This document shows positions 53,482 through 62,080 of a DNA stretch of 64,000 bases, piece after piece. A model generated the notes under the pieces. It was not told the DNA's origin, did no database searches, and saw nothing but the letters and a program-made list of their open reading frames with translations. Numbering within the stretch: the stretch's first letter is position 1; each line of letters starts with the position of its first letter. Source of the stretch: Xanthomonas campestris pv. phormiicola (GTDB taxonomy: Bacteria; Pseudomonadota; Gammaproteobacteria; Xanthomonadales; Xanthomonadaceae); NCBI GenBank assembly GCA_025666215.1, contig CP102593.1, positions 4,787,001 to 4,851,000 of the forward strand, written 5' to 3'. A program made the position numbers and the translations under genes.

Positions 53482-54546
53482 ATGCAGACTCACACCACGT
53501 TATTGGTCACCGGCGGCGCCGGGTTCATCGGCGGCAATTTCGTGCTGGAAGCGGTGTCGCGCGGCGTCCGCGTGATCAATCTCGATGCGCTGACCTACGC
53601 CGGCAATCTGAACACGTTGGCCTCGCTGGAAGGCAATCCCGACCACGTCTTCGTGCACGGCGATATCGGCGACCGCGATCTGGTGACGCAACTGCTGCGC
53701 GAGCACCAGCCCGACGCGGTACTGAACTTCGCCGCCGAGAGCCATGTGGACCGCTCCATCGACGGCCCCGGCGCCTTCATCCAGACCAACGTGGTCGGCA
53801 CCCTGGGCCTGCTGGAAGCGGTGCGCGACCACTGGAAGGCGCTGCCGGAGGGGCCGCGCGCCGCGTTCCGCTTCCTGCACGTGTCCACCGACGAGGTCTA
53901 CGGCACGCTGGGCGAGACCGGCAAGTTCTCCGAGACCACGCCGTACGCGCCCAATTCGCCGTACTCGGCCTCCAAGGCCGCCTCCGATCACCTGGTGCGC
54001 GCGTTCCACCACACCTACGGCCTGCCGGTGCTGACCACCAACTGTTCCAACAATTACGGCCCGTACCACTTCCCGGAAAAGCTCGTGCCGCTGGTGATCG
54101 CCAAGGCGCTGGCCGGCGAACCGTTGCCGGTCTACGGCGACGGCAAGCAGGTGCGCGACTGGCTGTTCGTCGGCGACCATTGCGCGGCGATCCGCACCGT
54201 GCTGGCCAATGGCCGGGTCGGCGAGACCTACAACGTCGGCGGCAACTCCGAGAAGCAGAACGTCGAGGTGGTGCAGGCGATCTGCGCGCTGCTCGATGCG
54301 CGCCGCCCGCGCGCCGACGGCCAGCCGCGCGCCAGCCAGATCACCCATGTCGCCGACCGCCCCGGCCACGACCGGCGCTACGCGATCGATGCGTCCAAGC
54401 TGAAGAACGAGTTGGGCTGGGAGCCGCAGTACAGCTTCGAGCAGGGCATCGCCATCACCGTGGACTGGTACCTGGCCAACCAGGCCTGGGTGCAGGGCGT
54501 GCTCGACGGCAGCTACCGGCTGGAACGCATCGGCACGGCGGCATAA
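53482..54546 (+). CDS. rmlB: dTDP-glucose 4,6-dehydratase
   Basis: A 354-residue extended short-chain dehydrogenase. It has the NAD motif [11 protein letters not shown] (about 11-21), the catalytic STDEVYG with Thr/Asp/Glu, and [12 protein letters not shown] with Tyr and Lys. It makes dTDP-4-keto-6-deoxyglucose, the second step to dTDP-L-rhamnose. The start at 53482 fits the family ([14 protein letters not shown]). It is the first gene of rmlBACD. Confidence 0.98.
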   Translation: MQTHTTLLVTGGAGFIGGNFVLEAVSRGVRVINLDALTYAGNLNTLASLEGNPDHVFVHGDIGDRDLVTQLLREHQPDAVLNFAAESHVDRSIDGPGAFIQTNVVGTLGLLEAVRDHWKALPEGPRAAFRFLHVSTDEVYGTLGETGKFSETTPYAPNSPYSASKAASDHLVRAFHHTYGLPVLTTNCSNNYGPYHFPEKLVPLVIAKALAGEPLPVYGDGKQVRDWLFVGDHCAAIRTVLANGRVGETYNVGGNSEKQNVEVVQAICALLDARRPRADGQPRASQITHVADRPGHDRRYAIDASKLKNELGWEPQYSFEQGIAITVDWYLANQAWVQGVLDGSYRLERIGTAA

Positions 54547-54603
54547 CGCGAGTCCCTCGCAAGAGCCCGCACATCGATGTGCGGACTTCCTAGGAAGCAC
54601 CTC

Positions 54604-55491
54604 ATGACCCAACGCAAAGGCATCATCCTGGCCGGCGGCTCCGGCACCCGGCTGTATCCGATCACCAAGGGCGTCAGCAAGCAGCTGCTGCCGGTGTACG
54701 ACAAGCCGATGATCTATTACCCGCTCAGCGTGCTGATGCTGGCCGGCATCCGCGAGGTGCTGATCATCAATACGCCGCACGAGCAGGCCTTGTTCCGTGC
54801 GCTGCTGGGCGATGGCTCGCAGTGGGGCATGCGCCTGGAATACGCGGTGCAGCCGAGTCCGGACGGGTTGGCGCAGGCCTACCTGATCGGCCGCGATTTC
54901 GTCGCCGGCAAGCCGAGCTGCCTGGTGCTGGGCGACAACATCTTCCATGGGCATGGGCTGACCGAGACCCTGCGCCGCGCCGACGCGCGGCAGCACGGCG
55001 CCACCGTGTTCGGCTATTGGGTCAACGATCCTGAGCGCTATGGCGTGGCCGAGTTCGACCAGGCCGGCAAGGTCATCGACATCGCCGAGAAGCCGGTCCA
55101 GCCGCGCTCCAACTATGCGGTCACCGGCCTGTACTTCTACGACGGCCAGGCCAGCGAGCACGCGGCCGCGTTGAAGCCCTCGCCGCGCGGGGAGCTGGAA
55201 ATCACCGATCTCAACCGGCGTTACCTGGAGGCGGGCGAACTGCACCTGGAACCGCTGGGCCGCGGCTACGCCTGGCTGGATACCGGCACCCACCAGTCGC
55301 TGCACGAGGCCTCCAACTTCATCGAGACCATCCAGTCGCGACAGGGCTTGCAGGTGTGCTGCCCGGAAGAGATCGCGTTCGGCCAGGGCTGGATCGATGC
55401 CGCGCAGCTGGAGAAACTCGCCGCGCCGCTGTTGAAGAACGACTATGGCAAATACCTGCATGAACTGGCTGTCCGAGGAATCGTTCCGTGA
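54604..55491 (+). CDS. rmlA: Glucose-1-phosphate thymidylyltransferase
   Basis: A 295-residue nucleotidyltransferase that makes dTDP-glucose from glucose-1-phosphate and dTTP. The N-terminal [29 protein letters not shown] block is complete (seen as GGSGTRLYP and [11 protein letters not shown]), and [10 protein letters not shown] and [23 protein letters not shown] motifs follow. It is 57 bases downstream of rmlB and overlaps rmlC. Confidence 0.98.
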   Translation: MTQRKGIILAGGSGTRLYPITKGVSKQLLPVYDKPMIYYPLSVLMLAGIREVLIINTPHEQALFRALLGDGSQWGMRLEYAVQPSPDGLAQAYLIGRDFVAGKPSCLVLGDNIFHGHGLTETLRRADARQHGATVFGYWVNDPERYGVAEFDQAGKVIDIAEKPVQPRSNYAVTGLYFYDGQASEHAAALKPSPRGELEITDLNRRYLEAGELHLEPLGRGYAWLDTGTHQSLHEASNFIETIQSRQGLQVCCPEEIAFGQGWIDAAQLEKLAAPLLKNDYGKYLHELAVRGIVP

Positions 55492-56045
55492 AAGTGATTG
55501 AAACCAATCTGCCCGGCTGCGTGGTGATCGAGCCGGCGGTGTTCGGCGACGAACGCGGCTATTTCTTCGAGACGTGGAACGCCGAGCGTTTCGGCCAGCA
55601 TGGACTGCCCACCAGCTTCGTGCAGAGCAACGTGTCGACCTCGGCCAAGGGCGTGCTGCGCGGCTTGCATTACCAATGGCCGCGCCCGCAGGGCAAGCTG
55701 GTCAGCGTGCTGGAAGGCGAGGTCTACGACGTGGCGGTGGACATCCGCCGCGGCTCGCCGCATTTCGGCCGCTGGACTGCAGTGGTGCTGAGCGCGGAGA
55801 ACAAGAAGCAGTTCTGGATTCCGGAAGGCTTGGCGCATGGCTTCGCGGTGCTGTCCGAGCGCGCGGTGTTCAGCTATCTGTGCACCGACGTGTACGTGAA
55901 GCAAGCCGACGCCGGCGTGCGCTGGGACGACGCGGCGATCGGCGTGGACTGGCCGATCGGCGAGCCGCTGCTGTCGGCCAAGGATGCGGTGGCGCCGTTC
56001 CTGGCCGACATCGCCGAAGACCGCCTGCCGGTGTACGTGCCGTGA
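55488..56045 (+). CDS. rmlC: dTDP-4-dehydrorhamnose 3,5-epimerase
   Basis: A 185-residue cupin-type epimerase. It has the GYFFETWN motif, the catalytic His in [17 protein letters not shown] and [15 protein letters not shown]. It starts at a GTG that overlaps the rmlA stop (GTGA) and its stop overlaps the rmlD start, so rmlACD are translationally coupled. Confidence 0.98.
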   Translation: MKVIETNLPGCVVIEPAVFGDERGYFFETWNAERFGQHGLPTSFVQSNVSTSAKGVLRGLHYQWPRPQGKLVSVLEGEVYDVAVDIRRGSPHFGRWTAVVLSAENKKQFWIPEGLAHGFAVLSERAVFSYLCTDVYVKQADAGVRWDDAAIGVDWPIGEPLLSAKDAVAPFLADIAEDRLPVYVP

Positions 56046-56956
56046 CCACGCTGGTGTTCGGCGCCAATGGCCAGGTCGGCCAGGAACTGTTGCGCGCGCT
56101 GGCCAGGCACGGCCCGTTGCTGGCGACCACGCGCAGCGGCCGCCTGCCCGATGGCAGCGCCTGCGAAATCGCCGACTTCGACCAGCCGCAGACGCTGGAG
56201 GCCTTGCTTGACCGGCTACGCCCCACGGCAGTGGTCAATGCCGCGGCCTATACCGCGGTGGATCGCGCAGAGCAGGAGCGCGACGCGGCCCATCGCGCCA
56301 ACGCCGAGGCGCCCGCGGCGATCGCCGGCTGGTGCGCGGCGCATGGCCTGCCGCTGGTGCATTACTCCACCGACTACGTGTTCGACGGCCAGGGCACCCG
56401 CCCGTATCCGGAAGATGCGCCGACCGCGCCGCTGGGCGTGTACGGGGCGACCAAGCTCGCCGGCGAAGAAGCGATCCGCGCCTCCGGCGCGCAGCACCTG
56501 ATCTTCCGCACCGCCTGGGTCTACGCCGCGCACGGCAGCAACTTCCTGCGCACCATGCTGCGCGTCGGTGCCGAACGCGACGAGCTGCGCGTGGTCGCCG
56601 ACCAGGTCGGCACGCCGACGCCGGCGGCGCTGATCGCCGACGTCACCGCGCAGGTCCTGGAGCAGCGTGCGGTCGCGCAATCGGGCACCTGGCACCTGAC
56701 CGCCGCCGGCGAGACCACCTGGCATGGCTTCGCCAAGGCGATCTTCGAAGAGGCGCTGGCGGCGGGCCTGCTGGCGCGCGCGCCGCGCGTGCTGCCGATC
56801 GCCACGGCCGAGTATCCGACCCCGGCCAGGCGCCCGGCGTATTCGCGGTTGGACATCTGCAAGCTGCAGCGCGACTTTTCGCTGGTGTTGCCGCAGTGGC
56901 GCGACGGCCTGCGCCGGGTCATGCGCGAATGCGCAATCGCTCGGCCCCCCGGCTGA
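56042..56956 (+). CDS. rmlD: dTDP-4-dehydrorhamnose reductase
   Basis: A 304-residue reductase giving dTDP-L-rhamnose, the precursor for LPS O-antigen. It has LVFGANGQVGQELL (NADP motif), VVNAAAYTAVDRAE, YSTDYVFDGQG and YGATKLAGEE with the catalytic Tyr and Lys. It begins with a GTG overlapping the rmlC stop. Its last 38 bases overlap the 3' end of the flippase gene on the other strand. Confidence 0.98.
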   Translation: MTTLVFGANGQVGQELLRALARHGPLLATTRSGRLPDGSACEIADFDQPQTLEALLDRLRPTAVVNAAAYTAVDRAEQERDAAHRANAEAPAAIAGWCAAHGLPLVHYSTDYVFDGQGTRPYPEDAPTAPLGVYGATKLAGEEAIRASGAQHLIFRTAWVYAAHGSNFLRTMLRVGAERDELRVVADQVGTPTPAALIADVTAQVLEQRAVAQSGTWHLTAAGETTWHGFAKAIFEEALAAGLLARAPRVLPIATAEYPTPARRPAYSRLDICKLQRDFSLVLPQWRDGLRRVMRECAIARPPG

Positions 56957-58457
56957 CGGCCACGCGCAGGCGCGCGGCGGCATTGGTCCGTTCGTCGGCG
57001 CCCAGCACCAGGACCCAGAACGCCAGCGCCGCTCCCAGCAACACCGGCACCGCCAGCAACATGCGCACGGTCGCATCGGCAATCCACAGGAACACGCACA
57101 GCACTAGGCAGGCGCAGCCGCCGAGCGCGGCTCCGGAGCGGATCGCACCGGCCGACACGCCGATGACCTTCCTGCTCATCCACCACAGCAGGCCGGCATC
57201 GACCAGCATGCGCAGCACCCAGGCCACCGCCGCGCCATCGATGCCCCAGCGGCGTACCAACAGCACCAGCGCGAGCGAATACAGCGGCAATTCCAGCAGG
57301 TGCAGGCCCGCGGTGACGTCGGCGCGCCCGTGCGCCTGGATCAGGTTGAAGGCCACCTTGGAAAAACCGTTGATGAAGATGCCGATCGCCAGCAGCTGCA
57401 TCACCAGGCTGCTGCGTTGCGCGAACGCCGTGCCGAGCCACAGCTGCAGGAACGGCTGGGCCAGCACCACCACCGCCAGCACCGCCGGGAACAGGCAGGC
57501 CACGATCAGCTTGGCGCCCAGCGCGAACATCGCATCGGAGGCGCCGCGGTCGTTGGCGAAACGCTGCACCATCAGCGGAAACAGCACGCCGAACAAGCCT
57601 TCGGACACGATGTTGAGCTTGAACACCACTTCGTACGGCGAGGTGTAGAACGCCACCGCCGAGCTGCCGAGCAAGGCGCCGATGAAGAAGCGATCCATGT
57701 ACACCATCAGTGGCGAGATGACGTTGGAGATCGTCATCCAGCCGCCGAAGGTCAACAGTTCCCTGCAGATCCGCTGCTCCGGCCATGCGCGCAGCGCAGC
57801 CGATCCGACCTGGCGGAACACGAAGTGCACGTGCACGGCCGTGGCGATGTAACGCCCCAGCACCAGCGAGGCGACGATCCAGTCCAGCCGCGCGGTGAAC
57901 GGCAGCACGCACAACGGGCCACCGAAGGTCCACAGCCCCATCGGCATGCGGATGGCGTTGGTGAGCCGGAAGCGATGGTGCGCCTCCAGGATGCCGCGCA
58001 GGCCGGTGGTGAGGATCACCGCCGGCACCGACACCGCCAGCAGCACGAACGCGTTGCGGGTCTGTCCGACGAATTCGGCGGGAACGTGCAGCAGCCCGAT
58101 CAGCCACGGCGTGGCCAGCGCCACCAGCAGGGCGGCCAGCGCACCCAGCGCGGTCATCATGGACAGGCCGCTGGACACCACCCGCGGCACCTCGGCCTGG
58201 CGGCCGCTGCCCAGGCGGTCGGCCACGATCCGCGTCATCGCCCTGCCCAGGCCCAGATCGAACAGGTTGAAATAGCCCACCACCATCCAGGCGATGGTCA
58301 GCAGGCCGAACCGGTCCACGCCGATCTGCTTGATCAATACCGGCACGCTGACCGCCGCCAGCAGCAGCGGCAGCAGCTGGCCGCCGATGTTGTAGCAGAG
58401 GTCGCGCAGCAGGCGGGGGGTCGGGGCCGCTGCGGCCGCCACCGTGCTGCCGCTCAT
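56919..58457 (-). CDS. Wzx-like polysaccharide flippase (MATE/PST family)
   Basis: A 512-residue membrane protein with about 12 to 14 hydrophobic segments. It shows the polysaccharide-transporter pattern: an N-terminal GGQLLPLLLAAVSVPVLIKQIG, then VGYFNLFDLGLGRAMTRIVA, and a central LLTFGGWMTISNVISPLMVYMDRFFIG. It would flip undecaprenol-linked O-antigen or exopolysaccharide units across the inner membrane. It is the last gene of a coupled operon (GT2, GT4, flippase); its start overlaps the GT4 stop. Confidence 0.88.
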   Translation of the reverse strand: MSGSTVAAAAAPTPRLLRDLCYNIGGQLLPLLLAAVSVPVLIKQIGVDRFGLLTIAWMVVGYFNLFDLGLGRAMTRIVADRLGSGRQAEVPRVVSSGLSMMTALGALAALLVALATPWLIGLLHVPAEFVGQTRNAFVLLAVSVPAVILTTGLRGILEAHHRFRLTNAIRMPMGLWTFGGPLCVLPFTARLDWIVASLVLGRYIATAVHVHFVFRQVGSAALRAWPEQRICRELLTFGGWMTISNVISPLMVYMDRFFIGALLGSSAVAFYTSPYEVVFKLNIVSEGLFGVLFPLMVQRFANDRGASDAMFALGAKLIVACLFPAVLAVVVLAQPFLQLWLGTAFAQRSSLVMQLLAIGIFINGFSKVAFNLIQAHGRADVTAGLHLLELPLYSLALVLLVRRWGIDGAAVAWVLRMLVDAGLLWWMSRKVIGVSAGAIRSGAALGGCACLVLCVFLWIADATVRMLLAVPVLLGAALAFWVLVLGADERTNAAARLRVAVSRGAERLRIRA

Positions 58458-59599
58458 GGCGTCGCCTCCGGGAGCAAGGGCAGCGCCGACGCAGGTAGCG
58501 GCGCGAGCGCGTTGGCGACGGCTTCGCGGTAGGCACGCACGGTGAAGCGGTGCCGATATGTGTCGCGCGCGGCAGCGGCCATGGCCGCATAGCGTTCCGG
58601 CCCCAACCCGACCGCGCGCTCCAGCGCGCGCACCAAGGCGATCGGATCGCCCGGCTCGAACAGCAGGCCGCTTTCGCCATCGGTCACGATTTCCTGCAAG
58701 CCGCCGGCGTCGGAGGCGATCACCGGCCGGCCGATGGAGAAGCTCTCGATGGCGACGCGGCCGAACGGTTCGGGCTGGATCGACGGCATCAGCACGAAGT
58801 CCGCCCACGCGAAATGCGCGGCCGGCTGCGCGCTGAAACCGAACAGTTCGACCGGCTGCGCGCACTCCCGTGCGGCCCGTTCGAGGGCGACGGCAAGGTG
58901 TTCGTAGCCGCGGAACGTGTCGCCCACGATGCGCAGCTGCAACGGCAGGTCGCGACCGTAGCGCGCCAATGCGTCGAGCACGAACTGCTGTCCCTTCCAG
59001 GTGTTGATCCGGCCAAGGATGACGATGCGGCATGGCCGCTCCGGCGGCGGCGGCGCGGATGGCGGACATGGACCGTCGCAGACCGCTTCCACGCCGTTGT
59101 AGATGACGCGCCCGGGCAACTTGAACGCGAACGCGGTGGCATACGAGTTGTAGATCAGGGCGGCGCGCGAGAACTCCAGCAAGCGTCCGAACACGCGCAG
59201 GGCCAATGCCGACGGAATCTCCCGCACATGGACGTAGGCGTTGCCGCTGCGCCGCAGGGCCAGGATCGCGGCGACGCAGACCACGGTGTTGACGTAGCAG
59301 ATGTCGTAGTGCGACACGAGGCCGCGGTACATGCGCAGCGCCTTGCCCAGCGCGACCAGGCTGCGCCATGGGTGCCGCTTCAGTTCCAGCTTGCGCAGCA
59401 CCCCGCCGCTCTCGAAGCTGCAGCGGTCGACCAGCGGCGCCAACAGCGCCTGCAGCGGTCCGGGCTCGGGCAGCACCAGGTCGATCGTCGCCTGCGGATG
59501 GCGCTCGCGCAATGCCTCCACCGCCGCGGCGAAACTGCGGTCCGAACCGTACAGCTCGCTGCCCTGGTGCACCGCCAGGATCCGCAACGCAGCGCTCAT
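58454..59599 (-). CDS. Glycosyltransferase family 4 (GT-B)
   Basis: A 381-residue retaining-type glycosyltransferase. The C-terminal Rossmann half has VILGRINTWKGQQFVLDAL and the donor-binding E-x7-E motif in PEPFGRVAIESFSIGRPVIASDAGGLQEIV (seen as PEPFGRVAIE and GRPVIASDAGG). The N-terminus has an acceptor-domain HQGSELYGSDRSF segment. The nucleotide-sugar donor is unknown; GDP-mannose and dTDP-rhamnose are common in this family. Start overlaps the GT2 stop (ATGA). Confidence 0.9.
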   Translation of the reverse strand: MSAALRILAVHQGSELYGSDRSFAAAVEALRERHPQATIDLVLPEPGPLQALLAPLVDRCSFESGGVLRKLELKRHPWRSLVALGKALRMYRGLVSHYDICYVNTVVCVAAILALRRSGNAYVHVREIPSALALRVFGRLLEFSRAALIYNSYATAFAFKLPGRVIYNGVEAVCDGPCPPSAPPPPERPCRIVILGRINTWKGQQFVLDALARYGRDLPLQLRIVGDTFRGYEHLAVALERAARECAQPVELFGFSAQPAAHFAWADFVLMPSIQPEPFGRVAIESFSIGRPVIASDAGGLQEIVTDGESGLLFEPGDPIALVRALERAVGLGPERYAAMAAAARDTYRHRFTVRAYREAVANALAPLPASALPLLPEATP

Positions 59600-60423
59600 C
59601 GGTACACCTCGGCAAGGATCGCGAAGAAGCCCTGGGACACGCCGCGCCGCCGCGCCAGCCGCCACGCGCTCCACAGCACGTAGGCGTGCACGCCGAGCCG
59701 CTCCAGCGCATCGGCGTCGAACACGTATTTCCACGAGCGCATCAACCAGATCCGGCGCCGCGCCAACTGCACCGGATCGCGGGTGTCGCGCAGGGCCGAA
59801 TCGTGTCCGAGCACGGCGCCGTACAGGTAGGCGCGGCCGCCGCGCCAGTTCAGTTCGCGACACAAACGGGTGTCGATCCCGTAGAACCACAGCCGCTCGT
59901 CGAAGGGCGCCGGGCCGATCTCGCGCAGGAAGCGCCGACTGACGCACAGCCCGCTCATCATCGCGGTGAAGTGCGAGGGCAGGAACGCGTCGACCCGCGC
60001 CTTGCGCAACGGCGCGCCCTTGATCCAGCGCAGGCGTCCGGGGCTGATCATCCGCTTCTGGTGGCGGATAACCGGGACGTACATGTCGGCATCGATGTCG
60101 CGGATGCAGCGGGCGAGCTTGTCGATCAGCGCCTGCCCGACGTGCGAATCCTGGTCCAGGATCATCACGTGCGGGGCCGCGCTGGATCTGAGCAGCGTGT
60201 TGTAGACCAGCGACAGCGGGGTGTTGTGTTGGCTGCAGACATAGTCCCAGCCGGCGGGCAGCGCGGCCGCGCCTTCGCGATCGGGCTCCGGCGAGTTGTC
60301 CCAGATATGCACCCGCAGCTGCAGTTCGCGCGGGTCGCAGTCGAGCCGGCGCAGGCTGTCCAGCGTCTGCGACGCCTGCACGGAACGCATGTACAGGACC
60401 ACGAACAGGTCAATGCGAACCAC
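59596..60423 (-). CDS. Glycosyltransferase family 2, rhamnosyltransferase-like
   Basis: A 275-residue GT-A enzyme starting from a GTG at 60423. It has IDLFVVLYMRSVQASQTLDSL, the DXD-type DQDSH motif in VMILDQDSHVG, and PFDERLWFYGIDTRLCRELN. The pattern resembles rhamnosyltransferases that use dTDP-L-rhamnose, which fits the rml genes across the strand. It is the first gene of the coupled GT2-GT4-flippase operon. Longer open frame upstream has no family similarity. Confidence 0.85.
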   Translation of the reverse strand: MVRIDLFVVLYMRSVQASQTLDSLRRLDCDPRELQLRVHIWDNSPEPDREGAAALPAGWDYVCSQHNTPLSLVYNTLLRSSAAPHVMILDQDSHVGQALIDKLARCIRDIDADMYVPVIRHQKRMISPGRLRWIKGAPLRKARVDAFLPSHFTAMMSGLCVSRRFLREIGPAPFDERLWFYGIDTRLCRELNWRGGRAYLYGAVLGHDSALRDTRDPVQLARRRIWLMRSWKYVFDADALERLGVHAYVLWSAWRLARRRGVSQGFFAILAEVYR

Positions 60424-60720
60424 GACGGACTCCCAGGCCGGCACTGGATGCCGCCATGCGTGCGGCGCGCAGCGCGTGGCGAAACGCCACCTCGTCCTTT
60501 GCGGCGTGCCTGCGGCAACCGACGCAACGGGCGGCGAACGCCGCAACGCGATGCACGGTTCGGTCTACGGTGATGTGCATGCAATGACCTGTGTGGGTGA
60601 ATGGTGCGACGGCGGCGGTGCAGGCGGTGCGCGCGTTGGCGCATGCCGTCATTCTTGGCGAGCGCGGCTGCGCCGCGGCGGCCGCTGGCGGCAAACGCCC
60701 AGATGATTGCCGCAGCGGAC
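60424..60720. other. Promoter region of the GT operon
   Basis: About 300 bases between the GT2 start and the stop of the polymerase/ligase gene, both on the minus strand. It is somewhat less GC-rich. Frames crossing it are shadows. No defined promoter was fixed. Confidence 0.45.
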
Positions 60721-62049
60721 CTAGGATCGGCGGATCGCCGGGGCCGGCACCGCATGGCGGCCGCGCCCGGCGATCAGCATCAGCGCCACCACCATCAGGA
60801 ACAGCTGCATCGTCTCCAGCACGCCGGTGGCCATGACGAAGACCAGGTACCCGGTCGTCGATGCATGCACCATGGCGTAGCTGAAGCGATCGTCGAGCTG
60901 GCGGCGCGCGCAACGGTAGATGCTGGCGAACAACAGCCCATAGGCGAGCAGGCCGAGCAGGCCCAGATCGATCGCCCATTGGAACAGCGCGCTCTCGGCG
61001 TTGTAGAAGTCCGGATACTTGTCGGAGGCGACGATCTCGCGGGTTTGCGACACGCCGCCGCCGAACAGCGGCGACTGCACGAAGAAACTCCACGCCACCA
61101 GCAGCTGGCCCACGCGCATCTGCAGCGAGCTGCCGTTCTGGCTGGTGGCGTCGCCGTTGCGGAACACCGAGGCCACGAAGTCGGTGAATTTCTCCACGTA
61201 CTCCAGGCCGCCCACGCAGGCCACCGCCAGCGCGACGACCGCGATCTGCGCCATCAGCCGCCGGTCGCGGCCGCTGGCCAGGCAGTAGAAAGCCGCCAGC
61301 GCCAGCAGCAGGAACACCACCGGCGTGCGCGAGTTGGTCACCACGATGCCGGCGAACAGCACCAGCTGCAATGCCAGGAACACCCCCATGCGCCTGGCGG
61401 TGCGGTTGTCGCGCATCAGGAACACGCCGACCAGGAACGCATAGACCTGGAACGCGCCGTAGGTGATCGGATGCGACAGCGTCCCGACCGCGCGCAGGCC
61501 GCGCACCGATTCGCCATAGTCCTTGGCCATGACCCGGCCGCTGGGCGTGGTGTGGCGCAGGTAATCGAAATATGGATTGGCATGCAGCAGGTAGGCCAGC
61601 GTGCCGTACAGCGACACCGCCACCGCCACCAGGTAGAACAGGCGCAGGATCGACTCGGCCTGGCGCGGCTGCGTGCAGAAGCGGAACGTCAGGTAGCAGG
61701 GCAGGAACAGCTCCAGGAATTCCATGGCCGCGGTGACCATGTCCTTGGACCAGGTGGCCGGCTGCAGCGCGAAGGAGGCGAAATAGGCCAGCGCCAGCCA
61801 CGCGAACGGCGCGGCGAACGGAAAGCCGACCGGCCGGATGCGCAGCCCGGACGCCAGCAGGTGCAGCAGCCAGCCGCCCAGCATCAGCAGGACGATGGCG
61901 CGGTTGACCGACAGGTACGGCAGGCTGGCCACGTCGATCAGGCCCAGGCCCTTGGGCGTGAACAGGCACAGGACCGGAAACAGCAGCACCAGCCGGCGCA
62001 GGTTGGACAGCGACAGCCACGTGCAATAGAGGGCGAGCAGGAAATTCAC
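60721..62049 (-). CDS. O-antigen polymerase/ligase-like membrane protein (Wzy/WaaL family)
   Basis: A 442-residue membrane protein with about 11 to 12 hydrophobic segments and a large periplasmic loop (about 305-365). The loop includes LQMRVGQLLVAWSFFVQSPLFGGGVSQ, and GTLSHPITYGAFQVYAFLVG precedes VVTNSRTPVVFLLLALAAF, as in O-antigen ligase/polymerase proteins. It starts with a GTG at 62049 (VNFLLALYC), 31 bases after the glycoside hydrolase stop. Whether it polymerises or ligates cannot be told by sequence. Confidence 0.85.
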   Translation of the reverse strand: MNFLLALYCTWLSLSNLRRLVLLFPVLCLFTPKGLGLIDVASLPYLSVNRAIVLLMLGGWLLHLLASGLRIRPVGFPFAAPFAWLALAYFASFALQPATWSKDMVTAAMEFLELFLPCYLTFRFCTQPRQAESILRLFYLVAVAVSLYGTLAYLLHANPYFDYLRHTTPSGRVMAKDYGESVRGLRAVGTLSHPITYGAFQVYAFLVGVFLMRDNRTARRMGVFLALQLVLFAGIVVTNSRTPVVFLLLALAAFYCLASGRDRRLMAQIAVVALAVACVGGLEYVEKFTDFVASVFRNGDATSQNGSSLQMRVGQLLVAWSFFVQSPLFGGGVSQTREIVASDKYPDFYNAESALFQWAIDLGLLGLLAYGLLFASIYRCARRQLDDRFSYAMVHASTTGYLVFVMATGVLETMQLFLMVVALMLIAGRGRHAVPAPAIRRS

Positions 62050-62080
62050 GGTGACGACGCGACCGGCGGGGGAAATGGCA